Assembly (NCBI GenBank): GCA_036645575.1
Contig: JAVXNW010000012.1
Location: 1 to 37,210 of the forward strand
Length of the DNA stretch: 37,210 nt
Direction: 5' to 3'
Origin: JAVXNW01 sp036645575
GTDB lineage: Bacteria > Bacillota > Clostridia > Christensenellales > Aristaeellaceae
Positions 16,247-24,465 of the stretch are shown piece after piece. The notes under the pieces were generated by a model. That model searched no databases. It saw only the letters and a list, made by a program, of their open reading frames with translations, and was not told the origin of the DNA. The translations under genes and the position numbers were made by a program. Each line of letters begins with the position of its first letter. Positions within the stretch are counted from its first letter, which is position 1.

Positions 16247-17956
16247 ATGGAGAGCAACAATTTTATGTTGATTGACGGCAATCCCGTCGAGATCAACGGC
16301 GAAAAAAACCTGTTGGAGCTGATCCGCAAGGCCGGCATCGAGCTGCCCACATTCTGCTACTATTCGGAATTGTCGGTCTATGGCGCCTGCCGCATGTGCA
16401 TGGTCGAGAACAAGTGGGGCGGCATGGACGCCGCCTGCTCGACGCCGCCCAAGGCGGGGATGGAGATCTACACCAACACCGCGCGGCTGCGCAAGCACCG
16501 CAAGATGATTCTGGAGCTGCTGCTGTCCAACCACTGCCGCGATTGCACCACCTGCCAAAAAAACGGCCATTGCAAGCTGCAAGAGCTGGCGATGCGCTTT
16601 GGCATCGATCGCGTGCGCTTTCATAACCCCAAGGCCGAGCCGAAGATCGACGATTCCTCCGTGTCGATCACCTGCGACAAGAACAAGTGCATTCTGTGCG
16701 GCGACTGTGTGCGCATGTGCAACGAAGTGCAGCACGTGGGCGCGATCGACTTTGCGCATCGCGGCAGCAAGATGACCATCTCGACCGCCTTTGACGTGCC
16801 GATTGCCCAGTCGCCGTGCGTCGGCTGCGGCCAGTGCGCCGCGGTGTGCCCCACCGGCGCGATCGTGATCAAATCCGACACCAACCGCGTCTGGAGCGCG
16901 CTCAACGACAAAAACAACAAGGTGGTCGCGCAGATCGCCCCCGCCGTTCGCGTCGCGGTCGCCAAGGAGTTCGGCCTGCGCGACGACGAAAACGCGATGG
17001 GTCGGATCATTGCCGCGCTGCGCCGGCTGGGCTTTGACGAGGTGTTTGACAGCGCGACCGGCGCGGATCTGACCGTGCTTGAGGAGTCCTCCGAATTTTT
17101 GCGCCGCTTGGCCACCAATCCGGCGCTCCCCCTGTTCACCTCCTGCTGCCCCGCGTGGGTGCGCTATTGCGAGAAGAACCACCCCGAACTCATGGGCAGC
17201 GTCTCCACCTGCAAAAGCCCCATGCAGATGTTCTCCGCCGTCATCAAGGCGCAGTACGCCTCGTCCAGCCGCCGCGTGGTCACCGTCGCGGTGATGCCCT
17301 GCACGGCCAAGAAGTTCGAGGCCGCGCGCGACGAATTTAAGCACGACGGCATCGACGATACCGACTTTGTCATGACCACGCAGGAATTGATCCAGATGAT
17401 CCGGGAAGCGGGCATCGTCTTTGCGGAATTGGAACCCGAGGCGGTGGACTCCACCTTCTCCACCGCGACCGGCGCGGGCGTCATATTTGGCGTCACCGGC
17501 GGCGTGACCGAGGCGGTGCTTCGCCGCCTAACCAGCGACAAATCCGCGCGCGCGCTCAACGCACTAGCGTTTAAGCATGTGCGCGGCATGGAAGGCGTCA
17601 AGGAGACCACGGTTCTCTACAACGGAAAAGAATTGCGCATTGCGATCGTCAGCGGCCTTGGCAACGCGGAAAAACTGATCGAGCGCATTCACGCGGGCGA
17701 GCACTTCGACTTTGTCGAGGTCATGGCCTGCCCCGGCGGCTGCGTCAGCGGCGGCGGCCAGCCCTTTGGCTCCACGCTCACCAAGGAAAAGCGCGGCAAG
17801 GCGCTCTACTCGGCCGACAAACTGCTCAGCATCAAGCGCTCTGAGGAGAACCCGCTGATGATGAGCCTGTACATGGGCGTGCTCAAGGGCCGCGTACACG
17901 AGCTGTTGCACGTGCACTATCCGCAGCACACAGAAGGAGAGAACAACCGTGATTAA
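16247..17956 (+). CDS. hydA: Electron-bifurcating [FeFe] hydrogenase catalytic subunit HydA (group A3)
   Basis: The 569-residue product carries a plant-type [2Fe-2S] domain (Cys37, Cys48, Cys51, Cys64) and a His-ligated [4Fe-4S] site (His96, Cys100, Cys103, Cys109). Two [4Fe-4S] clusters follow (Cys148/151/154/158 and Cys191/194/197/201). All three H-cluster motifs are canonical: TSCCPAW (298-304), MPCTAKK (350-356) and E-x3-C-PGG-C-x-x-GGGQP (491-506). It should be fully catalytic. It ends after the small-subunit-like tail and lacks the extra C-terminal [2Fe-2S] domain of Thermotoga-type HydA; a separate [2Fe-2S] gene overlaps its end by 8 bases. AAGGAGGG precedes the ATG, 3 bp after hydB. 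Confidence 0.96.
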   Translation: MESNNFMLIDGNPVEINGEKNLLELIRKAGIELPTFCYYSELSVYGACRMCMVENKWGGMDAACSTPPKAGMEIYTNTARLRKHRKMILELLLSNHCRDCTTCQKNGHCKLQELAMRFGIDRVRFHNPKAEPKIDDSSVSITCDKNKCILCGDCVRMCNEVQHVGAIDFAHRGSKMTISTAFDVPIAQSPCVGCGQCAAVCPTGAIVIKSDTNRVWSALNDKNNKVVAQIAPAVRVAVAKEFGLRDDENAMGRIIAALRRLGFDEVFDSATGADLTVLEESSEFLRRLATNPALPLFTSCCPAWVRYCEKNHPELMGSVSTCKSPMQMFSAVIKAQYASSSRRVVTVAVMPCTAKKFEAARDEFKHDGIDDTDFVMTTQELIQMIREAGIVFAELEPEAVDSTFSTATGAGVIFGVTGGVTEAVLRRLTSDKSARALNALAFKHVRGMEGVKETTVLYNGKELRIAIVSGLGNAEKLIERIHAGEHFDFVEVMACPGGCVSGGGQPFGSTLTKEKRGKALYSADKLLSIKRSEENPLMMSLYMGVLKGRVHELLHVHYPQHTEGENNRD

Positions 17957-18194
17957 CGTAAAAGTATGCGTGGGCACTTCCTGCCACTTGAAGGGCTCCT
18001 ACAACGTGGTCATGACCTTTCAGGAGATGATCGAAGAACATCACCTGCACGATCAGGTGGAGCTCCAGCTCGCCTTCTGCATGGGGCATTGCCAGCAGGG
18101 CGTGTGCGTCTCGATCGATGAGGATCTCTTTAGCGTGACCGGCGAGACCGCCATGAACTTTTTCAAGGCGAACATCCTGAGCCGAATCGACTGA
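17949..18194 (+). CDS. Stand-alone thioredoxin-like [2Fe-2S] ferredoxin, second copy
   Basis: The 81-residue product has CVGTSC (Cys7, Cys12) and CMGHC (Cys44, Cys48), the thioredoxin-like [2Fe-2S] pattern. It is paralogous to the operon's first gene. The start is GTG at 17949, supported by AAGGAGA 8 bases upstream, and overlaps the hydA end by 8 bases. Its position suggests it is a detached equivalent of the C-terminal [2Fe-2S] domain that some HydA proteins carry (inference). A plausible terminator follows. Confidence 0.85.
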   Translation: MINVKVCVGTSCHLKGSYNVVMTFQEMIEEHHLHDQVELQLAFCMGHCQQGVCVSIDEDLFSVTGETAMNFFKANILSRID

Positions 18195-18205
18195 TCGCGC
18201 CTTTT

Positions 18206-18245
18206 ACAGCCGCCGTAACGCCATTGCGCTGCGGCGGTTGCGCTT
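18206..18245 (+). terminator. Terminator of the hydrogenase operon
   Basis: A 12-pair imperfect hairpin joins 18210-18221 with 18226-18237 (loop CATT, one G·U pair and one A·C mismatch). It is followed by TTGCGCTTTT, so the T-run is interrupted. Confidence 0.55.
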
Positions 18246-18292
18246 TTCGCGGGGCGCGACAAAGCGCAGCCCTTGCCGCCCCCCCGCGCTGG

Positions 18293-18321
18293 TTGACAGG
18301 ACGCACGCGTGGGTATAGGAT
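18293..18321 (+). promoter_or_regulatory. Promoter of the ABC importer operon
   Basis: A consensus TTGACA (18293-18298) is followed after 17 bp by TAGGAT (18316-18321). An overlapping TATAGG at 15-bp spacing is the alternative -10 box. Confidence 0.55.
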
Positions 18322-18370
18322 AAAAAGCGAATTTGTTTGCGCAACCGTAGCATGAAAGGACGTGCCCTCT

Positions 18371-19318
18371 ATGAAAAAAACCCTGTCGCTGCTCCTTGTT
18401 ACTTGGCTGCTTCTGAGCGCCTCGTTTGCCTTTGCCCAACCGGAATTGGTGCGCGTCGCCTCGCTCAAGGGCCCCACCTCGATGGGCATGGTTCAAATGA
18501 TCGAGGACCCCGCCTATCAGTTCACCGTCGCGGGAACCGCCGACGAAATCGTTCCGCTGCTTGTCAAGGGCGATCTGGACATCGCGCTTTTGCCCTGCAA
18601 CTTGGCAAGCGTCCTCTACAACAAGACCAAAGGACAGGTTCAGATGGCCGCGATCAATACGCTGGGCGTATTGTATATCGTCGAGGCCGGGGACAGCGTG
18701 CATTCGATCGCCGACCTCAAGGGGCGCACGCTTTACTCAACCGGCAAGGGCACCACGCCCGAGTACGCGCTAAACGCGGTCTTGCGCGCCGGGGGACTGA
18801 ACCCCGCAAGCGATCTGACCATCGAGTTTAAGTCAGAAGCGACCGAAATCGCTTCTGCGCTGAACGCGGGGCAGGTTGATTTGGCCATGCTTCCCCAGCC
18901 CTACGTGACGGCCGTGCTCGCGCAAAACCCAACGCTGCGCATTGCGCTCAGCCTGACAAAGGAGTGGGACAAGGTGATTCCCGAGAGCGGACTTGTGACC
19001 GGCGTCGTGCTGATTCGCAAGGATTTTGCCGAAAACAAACCGGAGTCTCTTAATGCGTTTATGGCCGCTTACCGCGCGTCCACCCAGTATACGAACCAGC
19101 ATCCTTCCGAGGCATCGGTGTTGATTGAGCAGTTGGGCATTGCCAAGGCGGCGGTCGCGGAAAAGGCGATTCCGCTGTGCAACATCGTCTGCATCGAGGG
19201 AAGCGACATGCAGGCCAAGGCGTCGGGGTATCTCGCGGCGCTGTTTGCGCAAGATCCGACCGCAGTCGGTGGCGCTTTGCCGGGTGAGGATTTCTACCTG
19301 ACGGGCGCGGGTGAGTAG
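18371..19318 (+). CDS. ABC transporter substrate-binding protein (NMT1/SsuA-like)
   Basis: The 315-residue product begins with a cleavable signal peptide (MKKTLSLLLV … SFAFAQ). It continues as a type II periplasmic-binding fold of the NMT1/SsuA/TauA kind: VRVASLKGPTSMGM, GTADEIVPLLVKGDLDIALLP, then IADLKGRTLYSTGKGTTPEYAL. Relatives bind sulfonates, pyrimidine precursors or other small organics; the ligand here cannot be assigned. There is no lipobox Cys after the signal peptide, unusual for a solute-binding protein of a single-membrane Gram-positive. ATG 18371 is preferred to GTG 18362 because AAAGGA is 10 bases upstream. Permease and ATPase genes follow. Confidence 0.85.
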   Translation: MKKTLSLLLVTWLLLSASFAFAQPELVRVASLKGPTSMGMVQMIEDPAYQFTVAGTADEIVPLLVKGDLDIALLPCNLASVLYNKTKGQVQMAAINTLGVLYIVEAGDSVHSIADLKGRTLYSTGKGTTPEYALNAVLRAGGLNPASDLTIEFKSEATEIASALNAGQVDLAMLPQPYVTAVLAQNPTLRIALSLTKEWDKVIPESGLVTGVVLIRKDFAENKPESLNAFMAAYRASTQYTNQHPSEASVLIEQLGIAKAAVAEKAIPLCNIVCIEGSDMQAKASGYLAALFAQDPTAVGGALPGEDFYLTGAGE

Positions 19319-19323
19319 GGGCG

Positions 19324-20112
19324 ATGCCGCTTAAGCCCAAGGCGCGGGCCGTGAAAAAAATCCTGCCGCGCGCGCTGGCCGTGCTGTTTTGGCTGGGCGC
19401 GTGGCAGGCGCTCAGCATGGCGGTCAATCAGGCGATTTTGCTCGTGTCGCCCATGACCGCACTTGCGACGCTCTTTCGCCTGATGGGGACGAGCGCCTTT
19501 TACCGCGCCATTTTGACCTCGTTTGGCCGCATTTTGTTGGGGTTTTTGATGGCGGTGGGGCTGGGCATGGCGCTGGCGGCGCTGGCGGCGCACTTTCGCT
19601 TTGTGCGCACGCTGCTCGATCCGCTGATGTCAACCATCAAGGCAACGCCGGTGGCTTCCTTTGTCATCTTGGCGCTCGTGTGGATCAGCGCGCGCAATCT
19701 GTCGGTGTTTACCGCCTTTCTGATGGTGCTCCCGCTCATCTACACAAACGTGTTGGCAGGGCTTGCGTCGGCGCCTCAAAAGCTGCTTGAGATGGCCAAG
19801 GCGTTTAAGATGCGCCCGGGAAACGTGGTGCGCGCAATCTACCTGCCGGCCGCGTTTCCCTATTTCCTGACCGCCTGCCAAGTGTCGCTGGGCGTGTGCT
19901 GGAAGGCGGGCATTGCGGCGGAAGTGATCGGACAGCCGGACGGGTCCCTTGGCGACATGCTGTACCGCGCGAAGCTGTTTCTCTCGACCGACGAATTGTT
20001 TGCTTGGACGATCACGATCGTGCTCATGAGCGTACTGCTCGAGAAACTGGTCGTCCACTTCATAAAGAAACTTCAGTCTGTTTATGGGGGAGGGCTGTCT
20101 GATGGAGTTTAA
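19324..20112 (+). CDS. ABC transporter permease (SsuC/TauC-like)
   Basis: The 262-residue product is an integral membrane permease of the binding-protein-dependent type, with about six hydrophobic segments (first near 18-38, then 70-92, 112-135, 175-190 and 225-245). The cytoplasmic EAA-type coupling loop is visible as LLEMAKAFKMRPGNVVRAIYLPAAFPY (about 155-181). The GLG-type FGRILLGFLMAVGLG segment fits the SsuC subfamily. It starts 5 bp after the binding-protein gene and overlaps the ATPase gene by 11 bp. Confidence 0.88.
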   Translation: MPLKPKARAVKKILPRALAVLFWLGAWQALSMAVNQAILLVSPMTALATLFRLMGTSAFYRAILTSFGRILLGFLMAVGLGMALAALAAHFRFVRTLLDPLMSTIKATPVASFVILALVWISARNLSVFTAFLMVLPLIYTNVLAGLASAPQKLLEMAKAFKMRPGNVVRAIYLPAAFPYFLTACQVSLGVCWKAGIAAEVIGQPDGSLGDMLYRAKLFLSTDELFAWTITIVLMSVLLEKLVVHFIKKLQSVYGGGLSDGV

Positions 20113-20671
20113 AGACGTCTGCCTTTCCTTTGAGGGGCGGCCGGTGCTCGATCACTTTACGCTGCCGCTCGTCCCCGGATCGACCACCTGCCTGAGCGGA
20201 AAATCGGGCGCGGGAAAGACGAGCGTGTTCAATTTGATGCTGGGTTTTTTAAAACCAGACGCTGGTCTTATTTCGGGTTTTGAGGCGTTGCGCCTCGCGG
20301 TCGTCTTTCAAGAGGAGCGGTTGATTGAGCACATGAGCGCGCTTGAGAACGTGCTGCTGACCGCGCCGCGCACCGTTACGCGCGAAGTTGCGTGCGCCGC
20401 GCTTGCGAGTCTTAATCTAACGGACACCCGAAGCCCCGTGCGCGTGCTCAGCGGCGGGGAACGGCGGCGCGTTTCGATTGTGCGCGCGATGCTCCCGCAT
20501 CCGGAACTTCTGCTGCTGGACGAGCCGTTTAAGGGCCTTGACGCAAAGATGCGCGAAACATGCGCGCGCTACATCCTATCTGGGAAGGCGGGCGCGACCG
20601 TGGTCGTGATCACGCACGACCAAGCGGAGGGGCAAATGCTCAAGGCGCAATATTTTGCCGCAATTTCCTGA
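20102..20671 (+). CDS. ABC transporter ATP-binding protein, short form
   Basis: The 189-residue product is an ABC ATPase with Walker A (GKSGAGKTS, about 32-40), Q-loop (VFQEERLIEH), signature LSGGERRR, Walker B LLLLDEP and the switch His in VVITHDQ. All catalytic motifs are present, but it is 50-70 residues shorter than typical SsuB/TauB proteins, ending soon after the H-loop. ATG 20102 is chosen because GGGGGAGGG lies 7-8 bases upstream; an ATG at 20084 is less likely. It drives import by the preceding permease. Confidence 0.88.
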   Translation: MEFKDVCLSFEGRPVLDHFTLPLVPGSTTCLSGKSGAGKTSVFNLMLGFLKPDAGLISGFEALRLAVVFQEERLIEHMSALENVLLTAPRTVTREVACAALASLNLTDTRSPVRVLSGGERRRVSIVRAMLPHPELLLLDEPFKGLDAKMRETCARYILSGKAGATVVVITHDQAEGQMLKAQYFAAIS

Positions 20672-20784
20672 GGATTTTTGTCCTAAAACGAGCGTATTTG
20701 CCTGATGATCCCGAAATTAACGGAACCAAACCCGCTTGAAGTGCGTCTTAATGACAAGAATGTTATTGCCGGGAGGCATGTCTT

Positions 20785-21267
20785 ATGCGCAAGATGTTGG
20801 CGATCCTGATCGTCGGGCTGTTGGTGCTGTCGCCTATTTCGGCGATGGCGGCTGCGAAACTCAATACGCAGTTGATTGACGACGCGAAACAGGCGCTGAG
20901 CCTGATGAGCTATGGCGAGTACAAAAAGGCGGTCAAGTTGCTCCACTTTGCCAAAAACGCGCCGACCGCTTCGGAATTGAGCGACTTTGTGGACGAAAAC
21001 CTGCCGGAGCTCTATTCCTGCACGGTGCAAAGCGACGTCGCGGTCGCCTATCTCGCGGATTCGACTTGGCGCATTGCGGTGCCGCTCGAGTCGCCCAGCA
21101 GCGACAGCGTAAACGCGCTGGTGCTGCGCGCCAAGAACGGCAAGCACTTTGACAACTACAAGGCGATGCCGTGGTACGACGTGATGGCGGAGGTCGATTC
21201 CGCGCAAAAGGTGATCTGGCAGGACGCGTATGACCCGGGCGATGTGTACATCGTCGCCGACAACTGA
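20785..21267 (+). CDS. Small secreted protein of unknown function
   Basis: The 160-residue product has a clear signal peptide (MRKMLAILIVGLLVLSPISAMAAA, cleavage near residue 23). A helical stretch follows (about 28-60, tetratricopeptide-like spacing in DAKQALSLMSYGEYKKAVKLLHFA), then a predicted beta-rich half ending in WQDAYDPGDVYIVADN. I do not recognise the family. It is monocistronic, with GGGAGG upstream of the ATG and a strong terminator downstream. Confidence 0.75.
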   Translation: MRKMLAILIVGLLVLSPISAMAAAKLNTQLIDDAKQALSLMSYGEYKKAVKLLHFAKNAPTASELSDFVDENLPELYSCTVQSDVAVAYLADSTWRIAVPLESPSSDSVNALVLRAKNGKHFDNYKAMPWYDVMAEVDSAQKVIWQDAYDPGDVYIVADN

Positions 21268-21292
21268 TCTTCCCTTCAGATGGTGAATCATT

Positions 21293-21328
21293 GTAAATTG
21301 CGGCTTATCGCCGCAATTTACTTTTTTT
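21293..21328 (+). terminator. Strong Rho-independent terminator
   Basis: A 12-bp perfect stem (21293-21304 with 21310-21321), loop TTATC and seven T residues, about 25 bases after the stop codon of the secreted protein gene. Confidence 0.93.
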
Positions 21329-21416
21329 GATTGCTTCATTGATCCGCCAAGAAGCGCGCTTGCGCATTATTTTTTTGTTGTATTTTAATTCCACGCACGC
21401 ATTCACTTATACTTAC

Positions 21417-21445
21417 TTGCGTTTATTCGCCATCGCATATATACT
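21417..21445 (+). promoter_or_regulatory. Candidate lon promoter
   Basis: TTGCGT (21417-21422) and TATACT (21440-21445) are spaced 17 bp. The -35 box is weak. AGGAGG of lon lies 30 bases downstream. No CtsR-type heat-shock operator was recognised. Confidence 0.5.
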
Positions 21446-21488
21446 TGTTTCATATACACTTAAGTCAAACCTTCAGGAGGAAAAACGA

Positions 21489-23819
21489 ATGCCAGATAAC
21501 AAAGGTAAGCCGTCCAGCGAAAAAATGCCGCTCGTACCGCTGCGCGGACTGCTCGCCTATCCAAATATGATGCTCAAACTCGACGTGGGTCGCGATAAAT
21601 CGATTACGGCGGTGGAACACGCGTTGGAAGGGGATCAGCGCGTGTTGTTGGTTGCGCAGCGCGACGCAACGGTGGATGATCCGCACCTTGAGGACGTGTA
21701 CGGCGTGGGCACGGTTGCGGTCATCAAGCAGGTGGTGCGGCTGCCCGACGACACGGTGCGGCTGCTGGTGGAGGGCGAAAGTCGGGCGCGGCTGTTGGGC
21801 GTCGTCGAAGAAGACGACATGCAGGTGGGCGAACTCACGCGCATTCAAGCAAAAGTCGAGGACAAGACGCATGAGCTGACCGCGCAGGCGCGCTTCATCA
21901 AAAAGCTGTTTAACCGCCTTGCTTCGGACCAGGGCGGCTTCTCCTCGGAACTGCGCCAGGCGATCGACGGCGAGGAATCCCTGGGCACGCTGGCCGACTT
22001 AATCGCCGCGAACGCCTTGACGGGGATCAAGGACAAGCAGGTGGTGCTGGAGGCCCATTCGATACCCAAGCGTCTGCAAGCGCTGATGGGCATTCTGGCG
22101 CGCGAGATCGAGCTGTTGCAGATCGAAAAGCGCATTCAATCGCGCATTCACGACCAGATTGACCAAAACCAGAAGACCTACTACCTAAACGAGCAGATGA
22201 GCGCCATTCGCGAGGAATTGGGCGAGGACGACGAGGCGGAGCGCGTGCAGTTTGAGCGCAAGCTCACGCAGTCCAAGATGAACGCCGACGCCCGCGATCA
22301 GGTGACGCGCGAGCTTGGCCGGCTTTCGCACATGCAGCAGGGCACGCCGGAAGCCACCGTCAGCCGCAACTACATCGAGTGCATGTTGGATCTTCCGTGG
22401 GGCATTGAGACGCGCGACAACCGCGACATCCTCAAGGCGCGCAAGGTGCTCGATCGCGACCATTTTGGCCTTGAAAAGCCCAAGGAGCGCATCTTGGAAT
22501 TTCTCGCGGTCAGCGCGCTCAAGGGCGACCTGCGCGGCCCGATCCTGTGCCTCGTGGGCCCGCCGGGCGTGGGCAAGACGTCGATTGCGCAATCGATCGC
22601 CAAGGCGCTCGGCCGGAAATTTGTGCGCATGTCGCTTGGCGGACTGCGCGACGAGGCGGAGATTCGCGGGCATCGGCGCACCTACATCGGCGCGATCCCG
22701 GGGCGAATCGTGTCCTCGATCCGCAAATGCGGCACGGTGAACCCGGTGTTTCTGCTGGACGAGATCGACAAGATGGCCTCTGATCACCGGGGCGACCCGG
22801 CCTCCGCGCTGCTCGAGGCGCTCGATCCCGAGCAGAACGCCACGTTTGCCGATCACTACCTGGATGCGCCGTTTGATCTGTCGAAGGTGCTGTTTTTGAC
22901 GACCGCCAATTCCTCCGACGAAATCCCGCAGCCGCTGCTCGACAGAATGGACTTGATTGAGGTGAGCGGTTACACGCCGCAGGAAAAAACGCAGATCGCG
23001 CTCAAGCACCTGTGGATTAAGCAGCTCAAGGCGCACGGCCTGACCAAGGCGCAGGTAAAGCTTGCGCCCAATGCGCTCATGGCGATCGTCGAGGAATATA
23101 CGCGGGAGTCGGGCGTTCGCACGCTGGAGCGGCGTCTCGCGCAGATCTGCCGCAAGGCCGCGATGCGCCTGTCCGAGGGAACGCCTTCGCCGCTTCGCGT
23201 AAACGAGGCCAATCTCTGTGATTTTCTGGGCATTGCCCGCTATACCCGCCCGGAAGCCACGAGCACGCAGCCGACGTGCGGCGTGGTAAACGGCCTGGCG
23301 TGGACCACTTACGGCGGCGAGACGCTGCAAATCGAGGTCGCGATCATGCTGGGCAAGGGGATCATGGATTTGACGGGGCAGTTGGGCGACGTCATGAAGG
23401 AATCGGCGCGCGCCGCGCACAGCTACATTCGCGCGCACGCGGAAACGCTGCATATCGCGCCGGATTTCTTCGAAAAACACGACCTGCACATTCACGTGCC
23501 GGAAGGCGCGACGCCCAAGGATGGGCCGAGCGCGGGCGTCGCGCTGACGTGCGCGATGGTGTCCGCGATCACCGGACGGCTCGCGCGCCAGAACGTCGCG
23601 ATGACCGGCGAAATCACGCTGCTGGGGCATGTGTTGCCCATTGGCGGCGTCAAGGAAAAGCTGTTGGCGGCGCACCGAATGGGCATGACGCTGGTGCTGC
23701 TGCCCAAGGGCAACGAAAAGGACTTGGAAGAAATCCCCGGCGACGTGCGCAAAGCGCTTGAAATCCACCTGCTGGAGCAGGTGGATCAGGCGTTTGACTA
23801 CGTGCTGGAAGCGGTCTGA
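21489..23819 (+). CDS. lon: ATP-dependent protease Lon (LonA)
   Basis: The 776-residue product is a soluble AAA+ serine protease that degrades misfolded and regulatory proteins. It has an N-terminal substrate-binding domain (MPLVPLRGLLAYPNM onward, about 13-200), a coiled-coil linker (about 200-300), an AAA+ module with Walker A GPPGVGKTS (about 357-365) and Walker B VFLLDEIDK, and a C-terminal protease domain. The catalytic dyad is Ser681 in GPSAGVA and Lys722 in GGVKEKLL. The family length is normal. The reading frame is open further upstream, but AGGAGG at 21475-21480 decides ATG 21489. It sits 12 bp ahead of engB, as in other Bacillota. Confidence 0.97.
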   Translation: MPDNKGKPSSEKMPLVPLRGLLAYPNMMLKLDVGRDKSITAVEHALEGDQRVLLVAQRDATVDDPHLEDVYGVGTVAVIKQVVRLPDDTVRLLVEGESRARLLGVVEEDDMQVGELTRIQAKVEDKTHELTAQARFIKKLFNRLASDQGGFSSELRQAIDGEESLGTLADLIAANALTGIKDKQVVLEAHSIPKRLQALMGILAREIELLQIEKRIQSRIHDQIDQNQKTYYLNEQMSAIREELGEDDEAERVQFERKLTQSKMNADARDQVTRELGRLSHMQQGTPEATVSRNYIECMLDLPWGIETRDNRDILKARKVLDRDHFGLEKPKERILEFLAVSALKGDLRGPILCLVGPPGVGKTSIAQSIAKALGRKFVRMSLGGLRDEAEIRGHRRTYIGAIPGRIVSSIRKCGTVNPVFLLDEIDKMASDHRGDPASALLEALDPEQNATFADHYLDAPFDLSKVLFLTTANSSDEIPQPLLDRMDLIEVSGYTPQEKTQIALKHLWIKQLKAHGLTKAQVKLAPNALMAIVEEYTRESGVRTLERRLAQICRKAAMRLSEGTPSPLRVNEANLCDFLGIARYTRPEATSTQPTCGVVNGLAWTTYGGETLQIEVAIMLGKGIMDLTGQLGDVMKESARAAHSYIRAHAETLHIAPDFFEKHDLHIHVPEGATPKDGPSAGVALTCAMVSAITGRLARQNVAMTGEITLLGHVLPIGGVKEKLLAAHRMGMTLVLLPKGNEKDLEEIPGDVRKALEIHLLEQVDQAFDYVLEAV

Positions 23820-23831
23820 AGGGAGAACAAC

Positions 23832-24464
23832 ATGGTCATCAAGAAAGCCGCGTTTGTCTTGTCACTGGAGCAGCTCAAGGCTTTTCCGGGGCAAGGCGCG
23901 CCGGAAATTGCCATGGCCGGCAAGAGCAATGTGGGCAAATCCTCCACCATCAACTGCCTGACGCGCATGTCCAAACTGGCCCGCGTATCCAGCGAGCCCG
24001 GCAAGACGCGCCTGGTCAACATCTACTCGATCAACGAGGATGAAATGCTGCTGGTTGATCTGCCCGGATACGGCTTTGCCAAGGCGCCACGGACGGAAAA
24101 GAAGCGCTGGGGCGCCATGATCGAAGGGTATCTGTCCAAGAGCGGGCACCTAAAGCATGTGCTCCAATTGGTGGACCTGCGCCACGCGCCGACCGCCGAC
24201 GATCAGCTGATGGTCGAGTACCTCCGGCATTACAACCTGCCCTTTACCGTGCTTGCCAATAAGTGCGACAAGCTGTCGCGCGCGCAGCGCGGCATTCAGG
24301 TGCAGCTGATCTGCCGCACGCTTGCGGTTCAGCCGTGGGAGGTCATCCCCTTCTCTGCTAGCACCGGCGAGGGCCTCGAGAAGGTGCTCGCGCTGTTCGG
24401 CACGGTGCTGGAGGCGGCAAAAGCGCCGGAAAGCGCCGAAGCCGCAGGCCCTCAGGAAAAATGA
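23832..24464 (+). CDS. engB: Ribosome biogenesis GTPase EngB (YsxC)
   Basis: The 210-residue product is a TRAFAC GTPase needed for assembly of the large ribosomal subunit. Visible are G1 GKSNVGKSS (30-38), G3 DLPGYGFAK, G4 NKCDK and G5-like FSAS, together with the EngB-specific SSEPGKTRLVN switch region. The length is normal, with a short Ala/Glu-rich tail. It is co-transcribed with lon. Its stop codon is separated by only one base from the convergent EAL gene's stop. Confidence 0.96.
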   Translation: MVIKKAAFVLSLEQLKAFPGQGAPEIAMAGKSNVGKSSTINCLTRMSKLARVSSEPGKTRLVNIYSINEDEMLLVDLPGYGFAKAPRTEKKRWGAMIEGYLSKSGHLKHVLQLVDLRHAPTADDQLMVEYLRHYNLPFTVLANKCDKLSRAQRGIQVQLICRTLAVQPWEVIPFSASTGEGLEKVLALFGTVLEAAKAPESAEAAGPQEK

Positions 24465-24465
24465 T

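Noticed and set aside
22185..23768. 527-codon minus-strand open frame antisense to lon
   Set aside because: It covers the Lon AAA+ and protease domains and has no start signal or domain.
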